Shown here piece by piece: positions 24,182 through 33,041 of a stretch of DNA of 37,262 bases; position 1 is the first letter of the stretch; every line of letters starts with the position of its first letter. A program made the position numbers and the translations under genes. Origin of the DNA: Intestinibacter sp964449895 (GTDB lineage Bacteria > Bacillota > Clostridia > Peptostreptococcales > Peptostreptococcaceae); assembly GCA_964449895.1 (NCBI GenBank), contig CAYVBY010000019.1:1-37262 (forward strand), read 5' to 3'. The notes beneath the pieces are model-generated. The model saw nothing but the letters and a program-made list of their open reading frames with translations. It made no database searches and was not told where the DNA came from.

Positions 24182-24502
24182 GTGAGAATAGATAGAGGCT
24201 CTGATATTACAAGAAATGTAAAAATTATTGAATGGATGAAAAATGAAATATTAATAAATGTTAGTGATTTGTTTAATATTTTATTTAAGGGAGTTAAATC
24301 AATAGATGAAACACTTCAAGATATATTAGCGAATATTATAATGCTTACTTATCTTTTAGCAAAAAGACTAGGAATAAGCTTTAATGAAATAGATTATAGA
24401 ATAAAAGAAAAAATTTCTTTAGGAGTAAAAGAAAATCATAGCATAGAAAAATGGTATGGAGATTTAACAAATTTAAAAAATCATATTGAAAATAGGAAGT
24501 GA
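24182..24502 (+). CDS. MazG-like family protein
   Basis: This 106-aa protein is all-helical and resembles the short MazG-like proteins of Clostridia, seen as DITRNVKIIEWMKNEILINV, ANIIMLTYLLAKRLGISFNE and NHSIEKWYGDLTNLKNH. The full acidic EExxE metal site of true MazG pyrophosphatases is not obvious, so nucleotide hydrolysis should not be assumed. Start GTG 24182 follows GAGGAGG. It leads the run into DUF2232, gdpP, rplI and dnaB. Confidence 0.65.
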   Translation: MRIDRGSDITRNVKIIEWMKNEILINVSDLFNILFKGVKSIDETLQDILANIIMLTYLLAKRLGISFNEIDYRIKEKISLGVKENHSIEKWYGDLTNLKNHIENRK

Positions 24503-24509
24503 TTACAAA

Positions 24510-25475
24510 TTGAATAAAAAATTATCATTAGCTCAAACGATAATAACTTCATTGATATGTGTAATTATGATATTAGGGGTGTATTATGTATCAGGATTGA
24601 GTATATTAAGTGTAGTTGTATCAGCATTATTTGTAATAATAGCTACTTTATCAGATAATAAAGGAACTTTTACATCTGTTACAATTGTAATTTTGGCCCT
24701 ATTGTTTTTTTTAAAACCAGTATATATTTTTGATATCTGTTTAAATTGTATTATACCTGGGATAATAATAGGAATAATAACTAAAAAAGTATTAAATCAT
24801 AATTATGAAAATAAGTTTGAACCTATTTTTGCAGGGACCTTAGCTTTTATTTTAGGATTAATTGCGAATTATTTAGTATCAAGATATTTATTTGATATAA
24901 ACATGTTAGAAGAATTTACTTCTACGATGAAAGAACAATTATCTGCACAAATGGATATCATGCAAGAATATATGGAAGCTTTATCATCAGTAGCACCAAA
25001 TATTACTACAGAATCTATGTTACAAACTATTTTAAATATTATGCCACTAATAATGTTTTCTAGAGGAATAATATTATCTATAGCAACGTATTTTATAGCT
25101 ATATTTGCCTTAAAGAGAATAAAAACTATAGATATGAAACAAATAAAATTTTCAAAATTTTATTTACCGGGAAATGCTGTGGTAATATCATTTATTATGT
25201 ATATAATTATAATGTTGTTAGAAATGATTAAAATTCCTTTATATACAGACTTAATACTTGTAAATCTTGAATCAATATTTTATATATTATTTTTAATACA
25301 AGGAATAGCTGTATCTGTATTTTTTGCAAAAAAATGGTTCAAAACTAGACAATTTTTTAAATTTTTTGCAGGATTAATATCTATTTTTTCATTTGGAATA
25401 GTAGTTGTATCTATGATTGGAATGGTAGATTGTGTATTTGATTTTAGAAAAGTTAAGAGTTGTGAATTAATGTAG
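24510..25475 (+). CDS. DUF2232 (YybS-like) membrane protein
   Basis: This 321-aa very hydrophobic protein has about eight membrane segments (first ones around 8-28, 30-48, 55-72 and 78-100) and a cytoplasmic-looking stretch at about 125-180 with MKEQLSAQMDIMQEYMEAL. It matches the DUF2232/YybS family, found next to gdpP in many Firmicutes. I chose TTG 24510 because AGGAAGTGA lies just upstream. An earlier TTG at 24486 would overlap the previous gene by 17 nt. The function is unknown. Position suggests a link with GdpP or the envelope. Confidence 0.75.
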   Translation: MNKKLSLAQTIITSLICVIMILGVYYVSGLSILSVVVSALFVIIATLSDNKGTFTSVTIVILALLFFLKPVYIFDICLNCIIPGIIIGIITKKVLNHNYENKFEPIFAGTLAFILGLIANYLVSRYLFDINMLEEFTSTMKEQLSAQMDIMQEYMEALSSVAPNITTESMLQTILNIMPLIMFSRGIILSIATYFIAIFALKRIKTIDMKQIKFSKFYLPGNAVVISFIMYIIIMLLEMIKIPLYTDLILVNLESIFYILFLIQGIAVSVFFAKKWFKTRQFFKFFAGLISIFSFGIVVVSMIGMVDCVFDFRKVKSCELM

Positions 25476-25485
25476 GAGGATAAGT

Positions 25486-27486
25486 ATGAAAAATAAGCCA
25501 AATTTCAAAATAAACATGCCAGAAATAAATGCTTATATATTAATAATAGGAATAATGAGTATATTGCTTCTTGCTTATAATGTATATTTAGGAGGCTTAT
25601 TTTTCTTGGGCTTTATATATATAGTATTTCACAATTTGAAAATTGCTAATCTTAGAAAGAATGAATGGGATAAGTATATTCAAGATTTATCTTTAGATAT
25701 GGATGAAACTACTAAAAAAGCTATTATGAAATTACCAATTCCTCTTTGTATATTAGAATTTGATGGAAATATAAATTGGTATAACAAAAAATTCTATGAA
25801 ATGACGGGATCTCCTGATTTATTAGGAGAAAATATTGATAGCATAATAAAAGATTTAGATTTAAGAAAAGTTTTAAATGAAAAAGAAGAAATGTATACTC
25901 AGGTTGTATATAAAGAAAGAGAATATACAGTAATATACAATGTCATAAAAAATGAACAGAATAATAATACTAAATATTTAATGATGCTTTATTGGATAGA
26001 TAAAACAGATTATTTAAAATTAAAAAGAAATTATGAAGATGATAAAAATGTAATCATGTTGATTCAAGTTGATGAATATGATGAAGTTTTAAAGAGTGCG
26101 CCAGAGGAGAATAGGGCATTAATTAGTGTAGAATTAGAAAGAATATTAACAGCTGTATTTGAAACTAATTTAAAAGGAGCACTTAAAAAGACATCAAAGG
26201 ATAAATATGTATTTTTTACTAGAGAAAAAGAATTGGCAAAATTACGAGAAAATAAATTTGCTATATTAGATACTATAAGAAATATAAATTGTGAAAATGC
26301 TCTTCCTGTAACTATTAGTGTAGGAGTGGGAAGAAAGGGTGATTCTTTATATGATAATTTACAAAGAGCTAATGGTGCTTTAGATTTAGCATTAGGTAGA
26401 GGTGGAGATCAAGCTGTTGTAAAAACAGAAGACAAATTTGAATTTTACGGTGGTAAATCAAAGGCAGTAGAAAAAACTACAAAAGTTAAATCTAGATTAA
26501 TAGGCTATGCTCTTAAAGAAGTTATATCTCAAAGTGAGAAGATTTATATAATGGGGCATAAATATCCAGATTTAGATGCTATAGGTTCAGCAGTAGGAAT
26601 ATTTGATATTTGCAAATCATGTGATAAAACAGCACGTATAGTTCTTGATAATGTAAATGATTCTATAGAAGAATTCATAAAGAAAGTAAAAAAACAAGAA
26701 TATTATAAAAATTTATTTATTACAAGAGAAGAAGCTATAAAAAACTGTACAAAAGGTACACTTGTAATAGTTGTAGATACTCATAGACCAAGCTATACAG
26801 AATGTGAAGAATTATTAGGTATTGCTAAAAAAGTAGTAGTAATAGACCATCATAGAAGAGGTGTAGAATTTATAAAAGATACAGTATTATCATTCCACGA
26901 AATATATGTATCTTCTACTTGTGAGATGGTAACAGAATTAATTCAGCATTTAGAAGATGATGTAAAAATTAATAAATTAACAGCAGAAGGATTACTCGCT
27001 GGTATTAATTTAGATACTAAATTTTTTGCCTTTAAAACAGGTGTAAGAACATTTGAAGCGGCATCTTACTTGAAAAAAATAGGAGCTGATACTGTAGAAA
27101 CTAAAATGTTATTTAAGTCAAATGTTGAAGATTTTGTTGCTAGAGCTGATATAATAAAAAATACCAAAATAATAAATAAAAGAATATGTATAGCGTATTC
27201 TGAATCAGAAATAAGTAATATAAATGTAGTCATAGCTAAAGCAGCTGATGAACTTTTAAATATAAAAAATGTTGAAGCTTCCTTCATATTAGGACAAAAA
27301 AATAATACTGTATTTATTAGTGCAAGATCTTTAGGACAAATTAATGTACATGTTCTTATGGAAAAACTCGGAGGAGGCGGACATATAGATATAGCTGGTG
27401 CTCAATTAAAAAATATATCACTTAATCAAGCTTATAATAAGGTGCATCAGATAATAGAAGAGTATTTAGAGGAGGAAAATCAATGA
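25486..27486 (+). CDS. gdpP: c-di-AMP phosphodiesterase GdpP
   Basis: This 666-aa membrane-bound enzyme hydrolyses cyclic di-AMP. It has two N-terminal membrane helices (about 14-52), a PAS-like domain (about 75-165, ILEFDGNINWYNKKFYEMTG), a degenerate GGDEF domain (about 170-320, without the GG[D/E]EF motif) and a C-terminal DHH/DHHA1 phosphoesterase. Catalytic motifs are GHKYPDLDAIGS, VVDTHRPSY, VIDHHRRG and the DHHA1 loop GGGGHIDIAGAQ. ATGA overlap with rplI shows coupling. c-di-AMP controls potassium and osmolyte balance and wall integrity. Confidence 0.95.
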   Translation: MKNKPNFKINMPEINAYILIIGIMSILLLAYNVYLGGLFFLGFIYIVFHNLKIANLRKNEWDKYIQDLSLDMDETTKKAIMKLPIPLCILEFDGNINWYNKKFYEMTGSPDLLGENIDSIIKDLDLRKVLNEKEEMYTQVVYKEREYTVIYNVIKNEQNNNTKYLMMLYWIDKTDYLKLKRNYEDDKNVIMLIQVDEYDEVLKSAPEENRALISVELERILTAVFETNLKGALKKTSKDKYVFFTREKELAKLRENKFAILDTIRNINCENALPVTISVGVGRKGDSLYDNLQRANGALDLALGRGGDQAVVKTEDKFEFYGGKSKAVEKTTKVKSRLIGYALKEVISQSEKIYIMGHKYPDLDAIGSAVGIFDICKSCDKTARIVLDNVNDSIEEFIKKVKKQEYYKNLFITREEAIKNCTKGTLVIVVDTHRPSYTECEELLGIAKKVVVIDHHRRGVEFIKDTVLSFHEIYVSSTCEMVTELIQHLEDDVKINKLTAEGLLAGINLDTKFFAFKTGVRTFEAASYLKKIGADTVETKMLFKSNVEDFVARADIIKNTKIINKRICIAYSESEISNINVVIAKAADELLNIKNVEASFILGQKNNTVFISARSLGQINVHVLMEKLGGGGHIDIAGAQLKNISLNQAYNKVHQIIEEYLEEENQ

Positions 27487-27929
27487 AAGTAATATTATTA
27501 AAAGATGTAAAAGGTACAGGAAAAAAAGGCGAAATGAAAGAAGTAAGTGATGGATATGCAAGAAATTTCTTATTACCTAAAAAAATGGCAGTAGTTGCAG
27601 ATAATCAAGCTGTAAAAGAATTAAAAGAAAAAAATAAATCAGCAGAAATAAAAGCTCAAAAGGAATATGATGAGGCTGTTGAATTAGGCGAAAAAATGAA
27701 AGAAATGAATATAGAAATATACTCTAAAGCAGGAGATGGCGGAAGATTATTTGGATCTATCACTTCAAAAGAAATAGCTGAACAATTAAAGAAACAAAAG
27801 AATATAACTGTAGATAAAAGAAAAGTACTTTTAAATGAACCTATAAGAACTCTAGGCTCTAACTTTGTTGAAATAAAAATTCATCAAAAAGTTGTGACAA
27901 AAATAAGAGTAGACGTAAAAGAAAAATAA
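27483..27929 (+). CDS. rplI: 50S ribosomal protein L9
   Basis: This 148-aa protein has the L9 N-terminal domain VILLKDVKGTGKKGEMKEVSDGYARNF, seen in blocks (VILLKDVKGTGKKGEMKEV, GYARNFLLPKKMA), a long connecting helix (about 42-75) and the C-terminal RNA-binding domain (RLFGSITSKEIAEQL). GAGGAGG is inside the end of gdpP, and ATG 27483 overlaps its stop as ATGA. It is followed by dnaB, a conserved pairing in Firmicutes. Confidence 0.97.
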   Translation: MKVILLKDVKGTGKKGEMKEVSDGYARNFLLPKKMAVVADNQAVKELKEKNKSAEIKAQKEYDEAVELGEKMKEMNIEIYSKAGDGGRLFGSITSKEIAEQLKKQKNITVDKRKVLLNEPIRTLGSNFVEIKIHQKVVTKIRVDVKEK

Positions 27930-27952
27930 ACCTGAACTTGAGGTGATGAGTA

Positions 27953-29278
27953 ATGGAGGATAATACTAGAATTCCTCCACATAGTGTGGAAGCGGAACAA
28001 TCTGTATTAGGTTCTATATTATTAGATAAAGAGGCTATAATAAGTGTTTCTGAAACTTTAGTAGCAGATGATTTTTATAAAGAAGCTCATAAAGTAATTT
28101 ATGAAAGTATGCTTAAACTTTATAACAATCAATCTGAAATAGATTTGATAACATTGGCAGATGATTTGAGAGATCAGGGATATTTAAATGACATAGGTGG
28201 TCTTCCATATTTAACAAGCTTATCTACTATAGTTCCAACAACATCAAATATAAAATATTATATAAATATAGTAAAAGACAAATCTGTAGTTAGACAATTA
28301 ATATCTGCTGCAAATGATATTATTAATTCTGGATATGATGGTTCTTTAAAAATAGGTGATGTTTTAGACAATGCAGAAAAGAAAATCTTTGATATATCTC
28401 AAGAAAGAATAAACAATGATTTTCAACAAATAAATCAAGTTTTAAAAGATACATACGATATGATTGAAAAATTATATATAGAAAAAAATGAAGTTACAGG
28501 ATTAACGACAGGATTTAGAGATTTAAATAAAAAAATAAATGGATTTCAGAAATCGGATTTATTATTAGTTGCAGCACGTCCTGCTATGGGTAAAACTGCT
28601 TTTGCACTTAATCTTGTCCAAAATGCTTCATTAAAAGGCGATGCATCTGTAGCTGTATTTAGTCTTGAGATGTCTAAGGAACAGCTTGTTCAGCGTATGT
28701 TATCTGCACAGTCTAATGTAGAACTAAAAAAGATAAAAACTGGAAAATTAGGAGCGAATGACTGGCCTAGAATAATAGAAGCAATGGCTGTTCTTTCAGA
28801 AGCAAAAATTCATATAGATGATACTCCAGGTATAAAAATATCTGAATTGAGATCAAAATGTAGAAAATTAAAAATTGAAAAAGGGTTAGATTTAGTCTTA
28901 ATAGATTATTTACAACTTATGGAGGGAGAAGGAAATAACGAAAGTAGACAACAGGAAATAGCTAAAATATCTAGATCTTTAAAAATATTAGCTAAGGAAT
29001 TAAATTGTCCTGTAGTTGCCTTATCACAGTTATCGAGAGCTCCAGAACAAAGAGCAGATCATAGACCAATGCTTTCAGATTTAAGAGAATCTGGTTCTAT
29101 AGAACAGGATGCTGATATAGTTATGTTTTTGTATAGAGATGAATATTATAATCCAGATACTGAAAGAAAAAATATTGGTGAAGTTATTGTGTCTAAAAAT
29201 AGACATGGAGAAACTGGAACAGTAGAATTAGTATGGTTTGGTGAAGTACAAAAATTTGCAGATAAGATTAGAGAATAA
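27953..29278 (+). CDS. dnaB: Replicative DNA helicase (DnaB type)
   Basis: This 441-aa hexameric helicase unwinds DNA at the fork (called DnaC in B. subtilis). The N-terminal domain begins RIPPHSVEAEQSVLGSILLD. The RecA-like motor has Walker A ARPAMGKTAFAL (about 208-219), Walker B LVLIDYLQLM and the arginine-rich DnaB motifs QLSRAPEQRADHRP and LRESGSIEQDADI. AGGTGATG precedes ATG 27953. The window also encodes the likely loader pair dnaD and dnaI. The gene is followed by a large palindrome with DnaA-box-like arms. Confidence 0.97.
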   Translation: MEDNTRIPPHSVEAEQSVLGSILLDKEAIISVSETLVADDFYKEAHKVIYESMLKLYNNQSEIDLITLADDLRDQGYLNDIGGLPYLTSLSTIVPTTSNIKYYINIVKDKSVVRQLISAANDIINSGYDGSLKIGDVLDNAEKKIFDISQERINNDFQQINQVLKDTYDMIEKLYIEKNEVTGLTTGFRDLNKKINGFQKSDLLLVAARPAMGKTAFALNLVQNASLKGDASVAVFSLEMSKEQLVQRMLSAQSNVELKKIKTGKLGANDWPRIIEAMAVLSEAKIHIDDTPGIKISELRSKCRKLKIEKGLDLVLIDYLQLMEGEGNNESRQQEIAKISRSLKILAKELNCPVVALSQLSRAPEQRADHRPMLSDLRESGSIEQDADIVMFLYRDEYYNPDTERKNIGEVIVSKNRHGETGTVELVWFGEVQKFADKIRE

Positions 29279-29305
29279 AAAATTAATTTGTTAGTAAAAT
29301 AAAAG

Positions 29306-29349
29306 TTATCAACAATTGTCCACAAATATTTGTGGACAATTGTTGATAA
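29306..29349. repeat. 44-bp perfect palindrome with DnaA-box-like arms
   Basis: Arms 29306-29327 and 29328-29349 are perfectly complementary with no spacer (22 bp each). Each arm holds two 9-mers one base off the DnaA box: TTATCAACA (outer, 29306-29314 and its mirror 29341-29349) and TTGTCCACA (inner, 29316-29324 and mirror 29331-29339). It lies 27 nt after dnaB and 62 nt before the purA -35. No T-run follows, so it is not a normal terminator. Confidence 0.9.
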
Positions 29350-29411
29350 TATTTAGAAAAATTTATAAAATTAGTAAAATTATAACAAAAAGATATATAA
29401 TATTAAAAATG

Positions 29412-29440
29412 TTGCAATGGAATCGAATGTTTGGTAGAAT
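29412..29440 (+). promoter_or_regulatory. purA promoter with possible PurR site
   Basis: TTGCAA (29412-29417), a 17-nt spacer and TAGAAT (29435-29440) form a fair promoter. The spacer holds AATCGAATGT, and GAGTTCGAGAA follows at 29452-29462. The CGAA/TTCG half-sites are inverted, as in the PurBox pair bound by PurR in Firmicutes. The promoter is moderately sure, the operator is tentative. Confidence 0.5.
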
Positions 29441-29488
29441 ATTTACCGGCAGAGTTCGAGAATAATTTGTTGATATAGAGGTGAGTGT

Positions 29489-30784
29489 ATGAAAACAGTA
29501 GCAATCGTAGGATCTCAATGGGGAGATGAAGGAAAAGGTAAAGTTATAGATTTTTTAGCTACTCAAGCAGATGTAGTAATAAGAGCACAAGGTGGAAATA
29601 ATGCTGGACATACTATAGTTGTAGATGGCAAAAAATTTGCATTAAGATTAATACCTTCTGGAATATTAAATCCAAATACTATAAATGTTATAGGTAATGG
29701 TATAGTATTTGACCCAAAAGGTTTCTTTGAAGAATTTGAAATGTTACAAGAAAATGGAATAGATACTAAGAATATAAGAATAAGTGATAGAGCTCATATA
29801 ATATTCCCATATCATAAAGAACTTGATGGTTTAGCAGAGGAAGCTAGAGGGGATAATAAAATAGGAACTACAAAAAGAGGTATAGGTCCTTGTTATATGG
29901 ATAAAACTGAAAGATCAGGAATAAGAATATGTGATCTAATGGACAAAGAAGTATTTGTTAAAAAACTAAAAGCTCAAGTAGATGCTAAAAATAAACTAGT
30001 TCAAGGTGTATATGGTAAAACTGAACCAATGTTTAATTATGAAGAAATATACAATGAATTCATGATATATGCAGAAAGATTAAGACCTTTTGTAGCTGAT
30101 ACAACAGTAATAGTTTATGATGCAATAAAAGCAAACAAAAAAGTTTTATTTGAAGGAGCACAAGGTACATTATTAGATTTAGATTTAGGAACATATCCGT
30201 TTGTAACTTCTTCTCATCCAACATCAGGAGGATTTGCTGTTGGTGCTGGTATAGGACCAAATATGATAAAAGATGTTGTAGGTATAGTTAAAGCTTATAC
30301 TACAAGAGTTGGTGAAGGACCATTCGTTACTGAACAAATGAACGAAATAGGTGACAGAATAAGAGTTCAAGGTCATGAATTTGGAACAGTAACTGGTAGA
30401 TCAAGAAGATGTGGTTGGTTTGATGCTGTTATAGTAAAATATGCAGCAAGAACAAATGGTTTAACTAGTATAGCATTTATGTTATTAGATGTTTTAACTG
30501 GATTTGATAAAATTCAAATATGTACAGCATATAAATATGGAGATCAAATAATAGAAAATTATCCAGCTTCATTAGAATTCTTAGCTAAATGTGAACCAGT
30601 TTATGAAGAAATGGATGGATGGACTGAAGATTTAACTAATGTTGAAAAATTTGAAGACCTTCCAGAAAATGCTAAAAAATATATAGCTAGAATAGAAGAA
30701 TTAATAGGTGTTAATATAGATTTAGTTTCTGTTGGACCAAACAGAGCTCAAACTATAATAAGAAAAAATGTATTTGAACAATAA
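29489..30784 (+). CDS. purA: Adenylosuccinate synthetase
   Basis: This 431-aa enzyme joins IMP and aspartate using GTP, the first step from IMP to AMP. The family motifs are GSQWGDEGKGKVID (about 8-21, catalytic Asp and P-loop), GGNNAGHTIVV, GTTKRGIGPCYMDK, FEGAQGTLLDLDLGTYPFVT and the GTP-site segment. It ends with SVGPNRAQTI. AGAGGTGAG precedes ATG 29489. It has its own promoter and a bidirectional terminator shared with the convergent dnaI. Confidence 0.98.
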   Translation: MKTVAIVGSQWGDEGKGKVIDFLATQADVVIRAQGGNNAGHTIVVDGKKFALRLIPSGILNPNTINVIGNGIVFDPKGFFEEFEMLQENGIDTKNIRISDRAHIIFPYHKELDGLAEEARGDNKIGTTKRGIGPCYMDKTERSGIRICDLMDKEVFVKKLKAQVDAKNKLVQGVYGKTEPMFNYEEIYNEFMIYAERLRPFVADTTVIVYDAIKANKKVLFEGAQGTLLDLDLGTYPFVTSSHPTSGGFAVGAGIGPNMIKDVVGIVKAYTTRVGEGPFVTEQMNEIGDRIRVQGHEFGTVTGRSRRCGWFDAVIVKYAARTNGLTSIAFMLLDVLTGFDKIQICTAYKYGDQIIENYPASLEFLAKCEPVYEEMDGWTEDLTNVEKFEDLPENAKKYIARIEELIGVNIDLVSVGPNRAQTIIRKNVFEQ

Positions 30785-30802
30785 AAATAATTAATAAAAA
30801 TT

Positions 30803-30846
30803 AAAAGGATGTAACATGAGGTTTTAACTCACGCTACATCCTTTTT
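30803..30846. terminator. Bidirectional terminator between purA and dnaI
   Basis: AAAAGGATGTA pairs with TACATCCTTTT, and an inner TGAG/CTCA extends the stem, with T residues on both strands. It serves purA (plus) and dnaD-dnaI (minus). Its right side includes the dnaI stop codon. Confidence 0.85.
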
Positions 30847-31846
30847 AATTAAATTGACTTTCCCAACGTAAATCTTTTCCAATAAATTTAACTAAAGTAA
30901 ATTTATCAAAAATTCTAGATGAAGTTCTTTCTGTATAAGTTTCTGCTAATTTTCCAGGAGTAAGATTAGTTGATATTATAGTTTTCTTTTTATTTAAAAG
31001 TCTAGTATTTATTATTATAAATAATTCACTTACAGTAAATGTATTAGTAAGTTCAGTTCCTAAGTCGTCTATTATTAGTAAGTCACATTCAAATAAGTTA
31101 TCATAGTTTTCTTTTGCGGTATTATCATTTTCTTTTTTAGAATTATTAAATCTATAATCTTCAAGAATATCAAACATTTTAAAAGCTGTTTGGTATATAA
31201 CAGTAAATCCTTTATCAAGTAACGCTTTTGCAATGCAATTTGACATAAAAGTTTTACCAAGTCCTGTATCACCAAAGAATAATAAATTTTCTTCATTTTC
31301 TTTTTTGAAATTTTGAACAAACATTTCACATATTGCTGAAATTTCAAGTATTCTTTGCTTTGAAGATATATTTTGTCCTGGAATTATTTCATCTGAAAAA
31401 AGAGATAAATCCAATGTATTAAAATTTTGAGTTTCGAAATTCTTAGCGATATTAGACATTTTATAGTATTCATTTATTAATGCTTGTTTAAAGCAATTAC
31501 ATTTTTCTCCTGTTTTTAAAAATCCAGTATCTTCACATATTTTGCATTTGTATTGAATTTCTAAAGCTTCCTTTGGAATATTATGAGCTTCTAAAAGATA
31601 ATCTTTCTTTTGTTTTAAAGCAATCATATCTTGTCTACAGTTATCTAATAAAGTTTCCTTTTCAGAAGAGCTAGATAAAACGAGTCTCATCATTTTTAAT
31701 CCAATTTCAGTTATTTCATCATCTATTCTTTGTATTTCTGGAAATCTATTGTATATCATTTTTTTTCTTTCTTCAAATTTATATTCCGCATCTTCTCTTT
31801 TCTTTTGATATGAAAAAAGAATTTCTCTTACTATATTATCTTTCAA
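30845..31846 (-). CDS. dnaI: Helicase loader DnaI (DnaC-like AAA+ ATPase)
   Basis: This 333-aa protein has an N-terminal coiled region, a zinc-binding cluster CKICEDTGFL...CNCF (about 100-118), and an AAA+ domain with Walker A GDTGLGKTFMSN (about 192-203), Walker B LLIIDDLGTE and a sensor segment IISTNLTP. The layout is that of Gram-positive DnaI, which loads the replicative helicase at the origin. Start TTG 31846 lies 4 nt after the dnaD stop, with GAGGGTGA in front, so the two are coupled. It should act with the dnaB product encoded about 2 kb away on the other strand. Confidence 0.9.
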   Translation of the reverse strand: MKDNIVREILFSYQKKREDAEYKFEERKKMIYNRFPEIQRIDDEITEIGLKMMRLVLSSSSEKETLLDNCRQDMIALKQKKDYLLEAHNIPKEALEIQYKCKICEDTGFLKTGEKCNCFKQALINEYYKMSNIAKNFETQNFNTLDLSLFSDEIIPGQNISSKQRILEISAICEMFVQNFKKENEENLLFFGDTGLGKTFMSNCIAKALLDKGFTVIYQTAFKMFDILEDYRFNNSKKENDNTAKENYDNLFECDLLIIDDLGTELTNTFTVSELFIIINTRLLNKKKTIISTNLTPGKLAETYTERTSSRIFDKFTLVKFIGKDLRWESQFN

Positions 31847-31850
31847 TTAA

Positions 31851-32951
31851 TCACCCTCTTTGTTTTTTTGATTCTTGTAATTTAAGTAGTTGTTCTTCCA
31901 ATTCTTCATGCGAATAATTTCTAAAATGTTCATTAAAACTATTATGATATCGAGTAACTACTGCTTTAGATTTATTGTTGTAATTATTATTGTAATTATA
32001 GTTATTAGTTTCTCTTTCATTAGATATTTGTTTCTTTTGTTTAGCGGCTTTAAATTCCTCGTCTTCTTTTTTTGCATCTTCTAAAGTTATTATATCTTTA
32101 GATTTCCATTTCTCGATTATACCATTTATGTAAGAAATAGAGGGATTAGATATATTTTTTGTTTTAGAACAAGCATACAGTATTAATTCTTGGTTCATAT
32201 TGTACTTATCAACCCATGTATCGATAAGCTCTTTTTCTGTAGCAGTTGCTTGTCTATTAAAACCAAGTGCATTCATTATTTTAGAGTATATAGTATATCT
32301 TTCTTTTCTTAGCATAAAACTATTTTTAGCATCTTCAACAGACATTATATTTTCGTCATACCAATTTCTAAGTACAGTTTCAATATAATTAATAGGTTTA
32401 GGACTGCCACTTTTTTCTTTGCTATATTCGTAGGCAAATATAATCAAATCAGGCGCAGAATTATATTCATTCATAATTTCTAGTATTTTTAAATTCTCAG
32501 ATGGAGTTAGAGGTCGACCTATTATTTTATTGATAGAATTAAACATTTTGACTATACTTGGATTATTTCGAGCGCTTAATAATTTATCTGTATCTGATTG
32601 AACCGGAGCTGCATTGCTTGTATCTATATTATTCATATAATATTTTTTTAAATCTATAAATTCAATAGAAAAATCATATTTATCTTCAATATTATCTTCA
32701 TGTATTTTTACTATTTTTTGTTGTTCCCAGTATCTCCATGCATTGGCTATATCTGATAAGGGAACACCTAAATTTTTAGCTAAAGATTCATTATTAAAAT
32801 TAGGATTAGCCTTAGGATCACATGCTTGTCTATAACCTAAAAGATAAACTTGTACGTATAATCCATTGGCCATAGGCATAAATATATCTATGAAGACATT
32901 GGAGATTAGAGTATCCCCTAAATCTTTTTTGTTGACTTCTTTAAAAAACAT
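31851..32951 (-). CDS. dnaD: DnaD-family replication initiation protein
   Basis: This 366-aa protein has a winged-helix-like N-terminal domain (about 1-95) and two tandem DnaB_2/DnaD C-terminal-type repeats, at about 135-210 (ending FAYEYS..., NYIETVLRNWYDENI) and 215-295 (ending YACSKTK..., SYINGIIEKWKSKDI). Both end with the family YIxxIxxxW pattern. The tail is Asn- and Lys-rich. Bacillus splits this work between DnaD (one repeat) and DnaB (two repeats), and this protein resembles the two-repeat form by layout. It lies directly before dnaI. GAGGTGATGG precedes ATG 32951. Confidence 0.82.
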   Translation of the reverse strand: MFFKEVNKKDLGDTLISNVFIDIFMPMANGLYVQVYLLGYRQACDPKANPNFNNESLAKNLGVPLSDIANAWRYWEQQKIVKIHEDNIEDKYDFSIEFIDLKKYYMNNIDTSNAAPVQSDTDKLLSARNNPSIVKMFNSINKIIGRPLTPSENLKILEIMNEYNSAPDLIIFAYEYSKEKSGSPKPINYIETVLRNWYDENIMSVEDAKNSFMLRKERYTIYSKIMNALGFNRQATATEKELIDTWVDKYNMNQELILYACSKTKNISNPSISYINGIIEKWKSKDIITLEDAKKEDEEFKAAKQKKQISNERETNNYNYNNNYNNKSKAVVTRYHNSFNEHFRNYSHEELEEQLLKLQESKKQRG

Positions 32952-33041
32952 TCCATCACCTCAGATAAATTATAACATAAGACATTATTATGTTTGAACT
33001 TTTAATAAAAATTATACATATAAAAAATGGGAGGGAAAAAA

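Noticed and set aside
29351..29488. Purine riboswitch upstream of purA
   Set aside because: The leader after the predicted start is only about 40 nt and lacks the conserved three-way junction sequences.
33027..33041. ATG 33027 as the start of the M1 peptidase
   Set aside because: The only good ribosome binding site (GGGAGG) would lie inside the gene. GTG 33042 is correctly spaced from it.
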